Assembly: GCF_000512695.2 (NCBI RefSeq)
Contig: NZ_AZRW02000027.1
Coordinates: 1-64,000, forward strand
Direction of reading: 5' to 3'
Origin: Pseudomonas sp. QTF5
GTDB lineage: Bacteria > Pseudomonadota > Gammaproteobacteria > Pseudomonadales > Pseudomonadaceae
Length of the DNA stretch: 64,000 nt
In this document: piece by piece, positions 47,697 through 56,216 of the stretch
How the letters are laid out: the number at the start of each line of letters is the position of its first letter
How positions within the stretch are numbered: the stretch's first letter is position 1
Notes under the pieces: model-generated
Seen by the model: only the letters and a program-made list of their open reading frames with translations
Told to the model about the DNA's origin: nothing
Databases searched by the model: none
Program-made: the position numbers and the translations under genes

Positions 47697-49124
47697 TTAA
47701 AGGGAATTCAAAAACGCCAGCAACGCCGCGCGCTGCTCGGCATTGAAAGACAAAACCTGTTGCTGCGCCGCCTGTGCCTCGCCGCCATGCCAGAGCACGG
47801 CTTCGAGCAGGTCGCGGGCGCGGCCGTCATGCAGAAACTGAGTGTGGCCGCTGACCGCCTGCGTCAGGCCGATGCCCCACAACGGCGGGGTGCGCCAGTC
47901 GCGGCCGCTGGCCTGGAATTCGCTGCGGTTGTCGGCCAGGCCGTCGCCCATGTCATGCAGCAGCAGGTCGCTGTAAGGGCGAATCACTTGATTGGCCAAT
48001 TCAGGTTCCGCGGCGTTGGCGGCGGTGGTGTATTGAGGGGTGTGACAGGACTGGCATCCCGCCTGGAAAAACAGATTCTTGCCGGCCAGCACTTGCGGCG
48101 CGCCGACATCGCGACGGGCCGGTACCGCGAGGTTACGGCTGTAGAACAGCACCAGACGCAGGATGTTATCGCTGACTTCCGGCTCGCCATCCGGGCCATT
48201 GCCGTTGGGCGCCTGCTTGCAAGCGGTTTGCGCGTCGGTGCAGTCATCGGTGGATTTCAGGCTGGTCGTGAGGCCCATATCACCAGAGAACGCGTGAACG
48301 TTTTGTTGATTGAGGTTCGGTTGCCCGGCCTTCCAGCCAAATCGCCCGAGGACGGTTTTCTGCTGCGCGTCGTCCCAGACCCGGTTCGGCCGTCCGGCGA
48401 TGCCGTTTTTCTCCCGGGCCTGGGCCTCGGCGTTAGCCAGGATGGCTTCGTCGGGGATCGCTTCAAGCAAGCCCAGGCCGATCATCGGCGGTGCGATGCG
48501 CGCCGAGAAACGCGTGTCGGGGTGCATCGGGCCGTAGCCGAGTTGAGTGATCTGCAGGGTCGGCTTGCGCAACTCGACTTCGCTGCCGTCTTTGAAACGC
48601 ACCGGGACCGTTGTGTAATCGACGCGCACCTTGCCTTCCGGGGCGACGCCGGGCACCGACATGTCCTGGAACTGCCCGCCGTAGACCGGCTCCGGAACCA
48701 CACCCAGTTGTTCGATGGCCTTGGCATAGGCCGGCGCATCGGGGATCGACAGGCGCACCAGCATTGATACCGCATTCGGCGCATCGGGTGCGGGCGGGTG
48801 ACCGCGCCCGTCCTTGATGTGGCAGTTCTGGCAGGCATTGGTATTGAACAACGGACCAAGGCCATCGCGGGCGGTGGTGGTCGACGGGGCAATCACCCAA
48901 GGGCTGCGAAAGAAACTGTTGCCGACGCTGAAATCGACTCTCCGTGACGGCGGCAGATTGGCGGAAGGCAGGGAGAATGAGTTCTGATCGGTCTTGCGCA
49001 CCGTCGCACTGCCACCGGAGCGGGCTTCACCGGGTTCGGCCTGGGTAAAACGCGGGGCGTCATCGCAGGCACTCAGGCCCAGGGCCAGCAACAGTGCGGA
49101 CAAGCGAAGAGGCAGCGAGGGCAT
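47697..49124 (-). CDS. Di-heme c-type oxidoreductase (thiol oxidoreductase-like)
   Basis: Exported protein of 475 residues with a lipobox-like LSAC near residue 20 and two c-type heme sites, CQNCH and CQSCH. The family (COG3488) is found beside imelysins and may supply or take electrons during periplasmic iron redox chemistry; that role is inferred. ATG 49124 has AGGA six bases upstream. A terminator and a REP pair separate it from icmP, so it may be expressed at a lower level than icmP. Confidence 0.85.
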   Translation of the reverse strand: MPSLPLRLSALLLALGLSACDDAPRFTQAEPGEARSGGSATVRKTDQNSFSLPSANLPPSRRVDFSVGNSFFRSPWVIAPSTTTARDGLGPLFNTNACQNCHIKDGRGHPPAPDAPNAVSMLVRLSIPDAPAYAKAIEQLGVVPEPVYGGQFQDMSVPGVAPEGKVRVDYTTVPVRFKDGSEVELRKPTLQITQLGYGPMHPDTRFSARIAPPMIGLGLLEAIPDEAILANAEAQAREKNGIAGRPNRVWDDAQQKTVLGRFGWKAGQPNLNQQNVHAFSGDMGLTTSLKSTDDCTDAQTACKQAPNGNGPDGEPEVSDNILRLVLFYSRNLAVPARRDVGAPQVLAGKNLFFQAGCQSCHTPQYTTAANAAEPELANQVIRPYSDLLLHDMGDGLADNRSEFQASGRDWRTPPLWGIGLTQAVSGHTQFLHDGRARDLLEAVLWHGGEAQAAQQQVLSFNAEQRAALLAFLNSL

Positions 49125-49227
49125 CGGACATCCTGCAAGACGAGCAAAACAAGGGCGCAAAGTCTAACAGGGCAGGGGAGTTTGAATAAGAGGAATTATC
49201 GTTTGGTTGATGTGGGGCAATACTCTC

Positions 49228-49345
49228 AACGCAGATCAAAATGTGGGAGCGGGCTTGCTCGCGAAGAGGGAGTGTCAGTCGACATCAATGTTGCCTGACA
49301 CGCCGCCTTCGCGAGCAAGCCCGCTCCCACATTTTGATCTGCGTT
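49228..49345. repeat. REP-type inverted pair with extended 39-base arms
   Basis: The two facing REP copies here are flanked by an extra inverted AACGCAGATCAAAA segment, so the arms are perfectly complementary over 39 bases (49228-49266 and 49307-49345). The added sequence is not part of the other REP pairs in the window. Confidence 0.88.
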
Positions 49346-49354
49346 CGGGCTAAC

Positions 49355-49383
49355 AAAAAAGGCGACCCGAAGGTCGCCTTTTT
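49355..49383 (-). terminator. Terminator of icmP
   Basis: AAAAAGGCGACC / GGTCGCCTTTTT stem with a CGAA loop, 18 bases beyond the icmP stop, with T-run on the minus strand. Confidence 0.88.
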
Positions 49384-49400
49384 CAGTTAGCCAGCGTTGA

Positions 49401-50744
49401 TCAGAACTCGTGATCAGCGTTGTCCGGGTTCAGGTCGCTTATGCCCAGTTTGCCGGCGGCCGCTTCGATCGAACCGGTCTGCTTGACCAGCGAGGCGATG
49501 GCGTCGCGCACGATCTGGTTGCCAGCGGTATTGCCGGCAGCGATCAGTTGGTCGTAGTGCTCACCCTTGTTGGCGTGATCGACCATGACCTGAAGCTTGG
49601 CTTCGGTGGTGCCCAGGTCGGCTTTCAGCGCGGTGTCGGCTGCCGGGTCGGCTTTGGCCACCAGCGACGACAGGCTGGCGCCGGTCATTTTGGTGCCATC
49701 GACGCGGGTGTATTCGCCCAGGTACACGTTACGCACGCCTTTGGCGTCGTAGAAGTGCGAGTTGTGGGTGTTGTCGCTGAAGCAATCCTGTTCGTCTTCC
49801 GGGGAGTTGGCTTCCAGGGAAACCTTCATACGCTCGCCCGCCAGTTCGCCCAAGGACAGGCTGCCCATGCCGAACAGCATTTTGCGCAGGCCGGTTTCAG
49901 CCGGTTCCGCTTCCAGGGTGGCGCGGTAGTTGTCGGCCACGTTCGGCTTCCAGTTACCGACCATTTCTTGCAGGTCGTTGACCAGCAGTTGGGTCACGGA
50001 TTTCAGGTAAGCGCGACGACGATCGTTGTGACCGCCGGTAGCGCCTTTGCCTTCCAGGAAGTCGGTAGCCGGACGGTTGCCGGCGCCAGGGCCGGTGCCG
50101 TTCAGGTCCTGGCCCCAGAGCAGGAATTCGATGGCGTGGTAGCCGGTCGCGACATTGGCCTCGGAACCGCCCAGCTCATTCAGGCTGGCGAGTTTTTCCG
50201 GGGTGATGTCTTTCACATCGACCTTGTCTTCGCCGACCTGAACTTTAGTGTTGGCGATGATGTTGGCGGTGGCGCCCGGGTTACCCAGTGCGTGTTCGTA
50301 GGATTTGTCGACGTAGTCGATCAGGCCTTCGTCCAGTGGCCAGGCGTTCACCTGACCTTCCCAGTCGTCGATGATCGTGTTGCCGAAGCGGAACACTTCG
50401 CTCTGCAGGTAAGGCACGCGGGCCGCGACCCAGGCCGCCTTGGCGGCTTTCAGAGTGTCGGCGTTCGGCTTGGCGAGGAATGCGTCGACGGCGGTTTGCA
50501 GGGTTTTCGCGGTGGATTCGGCGTCGCTGTAAACGGCGAAGACGATGTCGGCGTAGTGCGCGACCACAGCCTTGGCGGCAGCTTCATCGACTTTACCGGT
50601 AGCAGCAGGCGCAGCCGGGGCAGCGGTGCTGGCGGCCGGGGTCGGCGCTTGTGGAGCGGCAGCCTTGTCTTTGCCTTCGCCGCAACCGGCGAGGGAAATA
50701 GCGATGGCCAGCAGACTGGCGGTGGCCAGAGGCATACGAATCAT
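49401..50744 (-). CDS. icmP: Imelysin-like periplasmic lipoprotein IcmP
   Basis: Lipoprotein of 447 residues (lipobox LAGC near residue 21) with an Ala-rich linker and a two-lobed imelysin domain; the GxHxxE motif is intact as GYHAIEFLLWG. P. aeruginosa IcmP was described as an insulin-cleaving metalloprotease of the outer membrane; later family work points to iron uptake (EfeO-like). ATG 50744 fits AGGA eight bases upstream. A dyad upstream resembles a Fur box. Lead gene of the icmP cluster. Confidence 0.9.
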   Translation of the reverse strand: MIRMPLATASLLAIAISLAGCGEGKDKAAAPQAPTPAASTAAPAAPAATGKVDEAAAKAVVAHYADIVFAVYSDAESTAKTLQTAVDAFLAKPNADTLKAAKAAWVAARVPYLQSEVFRFGNTIIDDWEGQVNAWPLDEGLIDYVDKSYEHALGNPGATANIIANTKVQVGEDKVDVKDITPEKLASLNELGGSEANVATGYHAIEFLLWGQDLNGTGPGAGNRPATDFLEGKGATGGHNDRRRAYLKSVTQLLVNDLQEMVGNWKPNVADNYRATLEAEPAETGLRKMLFGMGSLSLGELAGERMKVSLEANSPEDEQDCFSDNTHNSHFYDAKGVRNVYLGEYTRVDGTKMTGASLSSLVAKADPAADTALKADLGTTEAKLQVMVDHANKGEHYDQLIAAGNTAGNQIVRDAIASLVKQTGSIEAAAGKLGISDLNPDNADHEF

Positions 50745-50801
50745 GGCGAACATCCTGCTTCGGTGATTAATGGACGCGCGTGGAGGGCGCGCAAAACTGC
50801 G

Positions 50802-50828
50802 ACATAATGCAAATCTTTCGCATTATGT
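50802..50828 (-). promoter_or_regulatory. Dyad operator upstream of icmP (Fur-like)
   Basis: ACATAATGC and GCATTATGT form perfect 9-base arms around a 9-base centre, 58-84 bases before the icmP start. The inner 15 bases match the 7-1-7 Fur motif at 9 of 14 positions. Iron (Fur) control fits the cluster; another metalloregulator is possible. Confidence 0.5.
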
Positions 50829-50890
50829 GTAAAGGGTTGTGCTTGTAAATATTTCTTATTCGCGCGGTTGAATGCCAGGAACATGATCTA

Positions 50891-51070
50891 TAGCAGCTGG
50901 CGCAGCCCTGTGGCGAGGGAGCTTGCTCCCGCTGGACGACGAAGCTGTCCCAAATTCTGCAACCCGGTTCTGCCGGAAGTATCGCGTCATCCTGATTGCG
51001 ACTGCTGCGCCCGGGCGCGGATCGGCCGGCGGGAGCAAGCTCCCTCGCCACAGGGTTTTTCCAGCTGCTA
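50891..51070. repeat. Second-family palindromic repeat with outer arms
   Basis: GTGGCGAGGGAGCTTGCTCCCGC (from 50911) faces GCGGGAGCAAGCTCCCTCGCCAC; outside these a further TAGCAGCTGG/CCAGCTGCTA pair extends the dyad to 180 bases. It fills the icmP-bifA gap, 11 bases after the bifA stop. The interior shares CTGCAACCCGGTTC with the 31521 copy. Confidence 0.85.
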
Positions 51071-51081
51071 CAAATGCTGTT

Positions 51082-53130
51082 TCAAAGAATGACTGCATTA
51101 CTGCGCTGGGCTTGCTTGAGGTAGGCGCTCAATTCCCGTGCCGGCAGCGGTTTGCTGTAGTGATAGCCCTGACCTTCATGGCAGCCTTCGGAGATGATGT
51201 AGGCCTCTTGCTCGGCGGTTTCCACGCCTTCGGCAATCACCTGCATGCCCAGGCTCTTGCCCAGCTGGATGATGGCCCGAACGATGGTCGCATCGTCGTC
51301 GTCATCGAGCAGGTCTTGAACGAAGCTCTTGTCGATCTTGATCTTGTCCAGCGGCAGGCTTTTCAGATAGCTCAGTGATGAGTAACCGGTGCCGAAGTCG
51401 TCAATGGCGATCAGCGCGCCGGAGCGACGCAGGCTCAGCAGATGCTGGGCGGCGGTGCTGATGTCTTCCATCAGGCCGGTTTCGGTGACTTCCAGTTCCA
51501 GGCTGCGCGGTGGCAGGCGGTACATCTGCAGCAGGTTATTGACCACCCGCGGCAACTCGGCGTGGTGCAATTGCACGGTGGACAGGTTCACCGCCATGCG
51601 CAGGTCGAAACCCTGATCGTGCCATTCGCGCAATTGTTTGCAGGCCTGATCCAGCACCCATTCGCCGATGGCGATAATGGTGCCGTTCTGCTCGGCCAGC
51701 GGGATGAACAGGTCCGGCGGCACCAGCCCGTGTTCGGGATGCTGCCAGCGAATCAACGCCTCGACGCCCACCACGCGATGATCGCGGTAGCTGATCTGCG
51801 GTTGATAAACGAGGTAGAACTGGTCGCGGATCAAGGCATCGCGCAGGTCTTTTTCCAGCTCGCGACGCCGACGCATTTCCGTGTCGACGCTGGCGATATA
51901 GAACTGATAGCGGTTGCGCGAGCGAGTCTTGGCCAGGGTCATGGTCTGCTCGGCTTTTTGCAGCAACTTCTCGGTGCTGTCACCGTCCTCGGGGAACAGG
52001 GTGATGCCAATGGTGGCGCGCAGGCGGATTTCCTGATGGTCGAGGGCGAACGCCGCTTCCAGATCATCAAGAATGCTTTGGGCCAGTTCGGCCGCTTCAT
52101 AGGGTTGTTCGATGTCGGCCTGAACCAGTGCGAACTGGTCGCCACCCAAACGGGCGAGGGCGCCGAGGCGGCCGCTGTGGGCTCTCAGGCGATCGGCCAG
52201 GGCCAGCAGCAATTGGTCACCGGTCTGATAACTGAACTGTTCGTTGATGCCTTTGAAATCATCGAGCCCGACACACAACACCGCAACCCGACGCTGCAAT
52301 TTGCCGGCGTCGACGAGAATTTTGTCCAGTTGTTGCTGCAATTGCTGGCGGTTCGGCAAACCGGTGAGGAAGTCGTACTGGGCCATGCGCAGCAGGCTGT
52401 TTTCCGCTTCGTGGCGCAGGTGGGTGTTGCGCTCGATGGATTCGAGCAACTGGTTGGCGGTGTTGATCCAGACGCCCAACTCGTTTCTCTCATGACCCTT
52501 GAGCTGCGGAATCTTGTGGGCGCTGGGCCGGTCCGGGTTGATTTCGGTCAGGTGTTCGATAATCCGCGACAGTGGTTTGGTCAGCAGCCAGTGATAAACC
52601 AGATACAGCACCAGAGCCATGGCCAGGGCGCGCAATACGCCTGAGATGAAGATGATCACCGAACTGACGATGAAACCCTGGCCATAGGTAGCGGTGTCGA
52701 GCGTGATGCTCAGGTCACCGTAGTACTCGCTGTAAGGGCCGCGGCCTACCAGTTGGGTGGTGAACGTGCGCTCCTTACCGAGGATCAGGTCGGTCAGCCA
52801 GCGGCTGTTGGAGTGCTGCAGCTCGCGGTTTTTTTGCGCGAGCATGGCTTCGTGAGGGTGGCCGATGGAGGCCATGCGCACGGCGTCGTCCTGAAACAGG
52901 CCTTCGATCACCTGCATACCCATTTCCCGGTCCAGGCTGTAGACGGCCTGGGTGGAGGGGTCACGGAACATATCGAGTATGCGCTGAGCATCGTTGGCCA
53001 CGGCCTGGCGTGTTTTATAGGCGTCGAAAACGATCTGCGCGCAGCTCAAGACCACGCCGACGATCAATGCCGACAGGAGCACGACCCGGAGCAACTTCAC
53101 CGACAAGCTGTTCTTGAGTTCCAGCTTCAA
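51082..53130 (-). CDS. bifA: Cyclic-di-GMP phosphodiesterase BifA
   Basis: Membrane-bound enzyme that hydrolyses c-di-GMP and so promotes swarming over biofilm formation. Two transmembrane helices (near 15-40 and 160-185) enclose a periplasmic sensor; then a degenerate GGDEF domain (GGDQF), and an active EAL domain (EALIRWQHP; NLSTVQL; ETGLME; DDFGTGYSSL; KIDKSF; EGVET). I prefer a TTG start at 53130, seven bases after AAGGA, giving 682 residues; ATGs at 53163/53160 lack a ribosome site. Position beside sodB matches P. aeruginosa. Confidence 0.93.
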   Translation of the reverse strand: MKLELKNSLSVKLLRVVLLSALIVGVVLSCAQIVFDAYKTRQAVANDAQRILDMFRDPSTQAVYSLDREMGMQVIEGLFQDDAVRMASIGHPHEAMLAQKNRELQHSNSRWLTDLILGKERTFTTQLVGRGPYSEYYGDLSITLDTATYGQGFIVSSVIIFISGVLRALAMALVLYLVYHWLLTKPLSRIIEHLTEINPDRPSAHKIPQLKGHERNELGVWINTANQLLESIERNTHLRHEAENSLLRMAQYDFLTGLPNRQQLQQQLDKILVDAGKLQRRVAVLCVGLDDFKGINEQFSYQTGDQLLLALADRLRAHSGRLGALARLGGDQFALVQADIEQPYEAAELAQSILDDLEAAFALDHQEIRLRATIGITLFPEDGDSTEKLLQKAEQTMTLAKTRSRNRYQFYIASVDTEMRRRRELEKDLRDALIRDQFYLVYQPQISYRDHRVVGVEALIRWQHPEHGLVPPDLFIPLAEQNGTIIAIGEWVLDQACKQLREWHDQGFDLRMAVNLSTVQLHHAELPRVVNNLLQMYRLPPRSLELEVTETGLMEDISTAAQHLLSLRRSGALIAIDDFGTGYSSLSYLKSLPLDKIKIDKSFVQDLLDDDDDATIVRAIIQLGKSLGMQVIAEGVETAEQEAYIISEGCHEGQGYHYSKPLPARELSAYLKQAQRSNAVIL

Positions 53131-53513
53131 AGGGTTATTCCTTGTTCCGTGCGGTAGCATCAAGTTGCCATGAGTATTGGCAATCCCGTGATGTCAGTCA
53201 AAGGGACAATCCAACCCAGGGGATTTTGCCGGTAGCTTGGCGGATATGCTGTTGTTTGGAGTATTTGCCCTATTAACACTGTGTCGGTTGGTGGGGCCCT
53301 CAACTTGAGGGGAACGGGACAATTTTTCCTTGTGGTTGATGTTAGACGGCTGTGATGTGGGGGCAAGAGGGCGAATGCCACTCGCGTTGTGGGAATGCTC
53401 TCTCCTACAGAGACCGTCTGGCGTGGGTTGTTTAATGGGCTTGTCAGAACGCAGATCTTTCCCACGCATTTTTCAGGTTGCCGGGTGGGAAGCGGATTCC
53501 CTAACCTTTGGCT
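53131..53513. other. Upstream half of the bifA to DUF6124-like gene gap
   Basis: This part of the 623-base gap must hold the bifA promoter (minus) and the promoter of the leader RNA (plus). Short open frames on both strands lack ribosome sites and coding character. No repeat of the two REP families is present. Confidence 0.5.
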
Positions 53514-53753
53514 GTCGCTGCAAATTCAGCGACCGGGCGTGAGATCCCCGGCAACTAGTATGCATCTAGCGCCAATACCACCATAATTGGCGCCAGCTTA
53601 TCCGCTGCCTGTAAATGCGTTATGGCGGCTGTGTGCGGGCAGACTTCGGTCTGGCCGGGTGCCTGCTACCGGTGATCTCACTCTGCACATAGCTGCCACC
53701 TCTTCGCCGCTTGAGATCCGGCGAGTGGTGGCACCATTTCAGCAGGAGTTTGT
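53514..53753 (+). ncRNA. Candidate structured leader RNA with alternative pairings
   Basis: Five stems can be read before the gene at 53754. P0: GTCGCTG/CAGCGAC (53514-53533). P1, long-range: GTGAGATC..CCGG (53539-53551) with CCGG..GATCTCAC (53669-53681), enclosing P2 GCGCCAAT/ATTGGCGC (53569-53593) and P3 CAGAC-TTCG-GTCTG (53640-53653). P4: TGCCACC + TCGCCG with CGGCGA + GGTGGCA (53694-53733), just before the CAGGAG ribosome site. The P4 apical loop repeats GAGATC (53713-53718), which could compete with P1 for GATCTC at 53674-53679. This looks like a cis-regulatory RNA; no known class is recognised. Confidence 0.55.
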
Positions 53754-54122
53754 ATGGATAAGTTAATCCCCGACCCACCCTTCAACACCACCACCCCCAA
53801 CGCCGAAGCTTCGCGCACCGAAGAATTACTCAAAGACCGCGAAGCGATAAAACGCGCCCTCGACTACTACCTCGATCCCCCGGCGCAATACACTGAAAAA
53901 AACCGTCGTCCCAGCACGATGTTCATGGTCGCCCCGGGTGCCGACACCGAAAGCCTGCTGGCCCACGCCTACGAATCGTTGGCGTCAGCGAGTGTCCTGG
54001 CCAGCGATTTCGCCAACAATCTGATCGGCCCGCAGCGCCATATAGCGTTGGCGATTCAGCAGATCATCATGGTGGCGGAGTTGGCGGTGAATCGGGCGCT
54101 GGATAACGTCGATCCGGCATAG
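53754..54122 (+). CDS. Small DUF6124-like protein
   Basis: Protein of 122 residues, no signal or membrane segment. The N-terminal third is polar and Pro/Glu-rich (NTTTPNAEASRTEELLKDREAIKRALDYYLDPP); the rest is helical with the motif MFMVAPGADTESLLAHAYESLASASVLASDFA and LAIQQIIMVAELAVNRALD. From memory such proteins are annotated DUF6124 and occur in several copies in P. fluorescens genomes, with no known function. CAGGAG lies five bases before the ATG and the structured leader ends there. Confidence 0.8.
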   Translation: MDKLIPDPPFNTTTPNAEASRTEELLKDREAIKRALDYYLDPPAQYTEKNRRPSTMFMVAPGADTESLLAHAYESLASASVLASDFANNLIGPQRHIALAIQQIIMVAELAVNRALDNVDPA

Positions 54123-54136
54123 ACCGCGTTATCGTT

Positions 54137-54231
54137 CTTCGCGAGCAAGCCCGCTCCCACAGTTGATTTGTGTCGTAAACCGAATCTGTGAACGACGATG
54201 AACCCCTGTGGGAGCGGGCTTGCTCGCGAAG
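54137..54231. repeat. REP-type pair in outward orientation
   Basis: The two REP copies here point the other way round from every other pair in the window: CGCGAGCAAGCCCGCTCCCACA comes first and TGTGGGAGCGGGCTTGCTCGCG second, with a ~50-base spacer. Located after the DUF6124-like gene and before the sodB terminator. Confidence 0.88.
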
Positions 54232-54296
54232 GCGGCTTGGCAGGCGCCGCATTTTTGTCAGGCAATCCAGGTTCCCGAGCTTTCCCACAGCCCATA

Positions 54297-54323
54297 AAAA
54301 AACCCGGCAAAAGCCGGGTTTCT
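54297..54323 (-). terminator. Terminator of sodB
   Basis: AACCCGGC-AAAA-GCCGGGTT stem-loop with A-run/T-run, 16 bases after the sodB stop on the minus strand. Confidence 0.88.
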
Positions 54324-54338
54324 TGACTGGCGCGAAGC

Positions 54339-54935
54339 TTAAGCGGTGAAGGTTTTGCCTTCGAACTGCTCAGCCACGAACTTCCAGTTGACCAGGTTCC
54401 AGAACGCTTCGACGTACTTCGGACGAAGGTTGCGGTAGTCGATGTAGTAAGCGTGTTCCCAGACGTCGCAGGTCAGGAGCGGGGTGTCGCCGCTGGTCAG
54501 CGGGTTGCCGGCGCCGATGGTGCTGGCCAGGGCCAGGGAACCGTCAGCCTTTTTCACCAGCCAGCCCCAACCGGAACCGAAGGTACCGATGGAGGTTTTG
54601 CTGAACTCTTCCTTGAACTTGTCGAACGAACCGAAAGCTGCGTTGATGGCATCAGCCAGCGCGCCGGTTGGTTGACCGCCGGCGTTTGGCGCCAGGCAGT
54701 TCCAGTAGAAAGTGTGGTTCCAGACCTGAGCGGCGTTGTTGAAGATACCGCCCGAGGAAGTCTTGACGATTTCTTCCAGGGTCTTGCCTTCGAACTCGGT
54801 GCCTGGCACCAGGTTGTTCAGGTTCACGACATAGGTGTTGTGGTGCTTGTCGTGGTGGTACTGCAGAGTTTCCTCTGAAATGTGCGGCTGCAGGGCATCG
54901 TGTGCGTAAGGCAGCGGCGGCAATTCGAAAGCCAT
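54339..54935 (-). CDS. sodB: Superoxide dismutase [Fe]
   Basis: Cytoplasmic enzyme converting superoxide to O2 and H2O2. The 198-residue protein starts [17 protein letters not shown]; metal ligands are H27 (YHHDKHH), the His in [11 protein letters not shown] near 74, and Asp/His in [16 protein letters not shown]. The pattern around [10 protein letters not shown] favours the iron type. ATG 54935 has AGGAG. It lies between bifA and the argO-like gene as in P. aeruginosa. Confidence 0.97.
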   Translation of the reverse strand: MAFELPPLPYAHDALQPHISEETLQYHHDKHHNTYVVNLNNLVPGTEFEGKTLEEIVKTSSGGIFNNAAQVWNHTFYWNCLAPNAGGQPTGALADAINAAFGSFDKFKEEFSKTSIGTFGSGWGWLVKKADGSLALASTIGAGNPLTSGDTPLLTCDVWEHAYYIDYRNLRPKYVEAFWNLVNWKFVAEQFEGKTFTA

Positions 54936-55110
54936 GATGATTCTCCTAATCAGGTCAGTTGCGGTGAGCGCAAGGCCGATCACGGGCGGCCAGACATGCG
55001 CCGGGGAGTTTGTACTCTTTGCGGCGCAGGGATCGGATCATAGCACCGGGGGTGCGGCATAACCACGCAACAACTGTGTGGAATAGAGGTTCCAGAGCCT
55101 TTTGGAATAA

Positions 55111-55713
55111 TCAGCCAGCCGCGATTAATTGAAAGGCCACAGAGAACATCATGACGGCGACCAATAGATCGAGGATTCGCCAGGTGCTTGGCCGTGCCAG
55201 CCACGGCGCCAGCCATGCCGCGCCAAGGGCCAAAGTAAAAAACCACAACAATGACGCACTGGCCGCGCCCACGACATAAGCACCGGGTTCGGTTTGTTGT
55301 GCGCCGAGGGAGCCGATCAGCAACACGGTGTCCAGATAGACGTGCGGATTGAGCAGCGTCACCGCCAACGCACTGAGCAGCACCGCCCGCAGTGAGCGTA
55401 CCGTCTGATTTTCACCCTGTTGCAGGCTTTGTTTCGTGCAGGCCCGACGCAGCGCCAGGCTGCCGTACCAGATCAAAAACGCCGCGCCACCCCAACGGGC
55501 GATAGCCAGCAGGGTCGGATTTTGCGCCAGCACCGTCGCCAGGCCGAACACCCCGGCGGCCACCAGCAACGCATCGCAGGTCACGCAGAGCGCCGCCACC
55601 GGCAGGTGATGTTCACGCCGAAGGCTCTGCGCCAGCACAAACGCATTCTGGGTGCCGATCGCCATGATCAGCCCCGCGGCCACCAACAGGCCGTTCACAT
55701 AGCTTTGCCACAT
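55111..55713 (-). CDS. argO: LysE/ArgO-type amino acid exporter
   Basis: Six-helix membrane exporter of 200 residues. N-terminal GLLVAAGLIMAIGTQNAFVLAQSLRR is the LysE-family signature, and LNPHVYLDTVLLIGSLGAQ matches the central block. E. coli ArgO exports arginine (and canavanine) under ArgP control; an ArgP-like gene lies 500 bases upstream here, supporting the call. Coupled to the ACT gene (six-base gap). ATG 55713 has GGAG. Confidence 0.87.
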   Translation of the reverse strand: MWQSYVNGLLVAAGLIMAIGTQNAFVLAQSLRREHHLPVAALCVTCDALLVAAGVFGLATVLAQNPTLLAIARWGGAAFLIWYGSLALRRACTKQSLQQGENQTVRSLRAVLLSALAVTLLNPHVYLDTVLLIGSLGAQQTEPGAYVVGAASASLLWFFTLALGAAWLAPWLARPSTWRILDLLVAVMMFSVAFQLIAAG

Positions 55714-55718
55714 ACGTA

Positions 55719-56120
55719 TTACTCCGCGTTGGACGCCAAATCCCGCAGGACCTGCACGGCGCGTTCGGCATCGGCCTGGCCGACGAATAAATGGTCGTGG
55801 TAATACCCGGCGATCACGTTGCAACTGATGCCGGCCTTGCCCAATGCCGTGGCGAACGCGGCGGTCAGGCCGACGGCTTCGAGGGCCGAGTGCACGTTCA
55901 AGGTGATCCAGGCGGCGACGTAGTCGAAGCTGAAACCGGCTTTCTCAGCGTGGGAACGTTGCAGAATCACCGTCAGGCCTTCCTGCTCGCGAAAACTGCC
56001 AACAATCTCAAGGCCCTCGGGCAGCTTGCCGTCGCGCAACGTGCAGAACACGTATTCGCCGTCGTTGAGTTGCGGGCTCATGCTGCGCAGCAGGGTTGCC
56101 AATGACGTTTCGCCAGCCAT
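55719..56120 (-). CDS. ACT domain-containing protein
   Basis: Protein of 133 residues. It contains a duplicated small-molecule-binding ACT-like fold (VGSFREQEGLTVILQRSHAEKAG; ALEAVGLTAAFATALGKAGISCNVIAGYYHDHLFV). Such stand-alone ACT proteins probably bind amino acids. It lies immediately upstream of the argO-like exporter on the same strand and divergent from argP, so it may sense basic amino acids for that unit; this is inference. The ATG follows AAGGATC. Confidence 0.87.
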   Translation of the reverse strand: MAGETSLATLLRSMSPQLNDGEYVFCTLRDGKLPEGLEIVGSFREQEGLTVILQRSHAEKAGFSFDYVAAWITLNVHSALEAVGLTAAFATALGKAGISCNVIAGYYHDHLFVGQADAERAVQVLRDLASNAE

Positions 56121-56216
56121 GTCGGTGATCCTTGTTCAAGAGTTCTTGCTGGTCATTCTCCGGTTCAACGCTGTATAAGAAAAACCAATAGTGATGATCG
56201 CCCATTAGGAAAACTG

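Noticed and set aside
46536-48767. 743-codon plus-strand frame spanning the imelysin and di-heme genes
   Set aside because: Covers two real minus-strand genes and their gap; it is an artefact of third-position GC.
53194-53542. Short frames on both strands upstream of the structured leader
   Set aside because: They overlap one another and part of the RNA stem, lack ribosome sites and show no coding bias.
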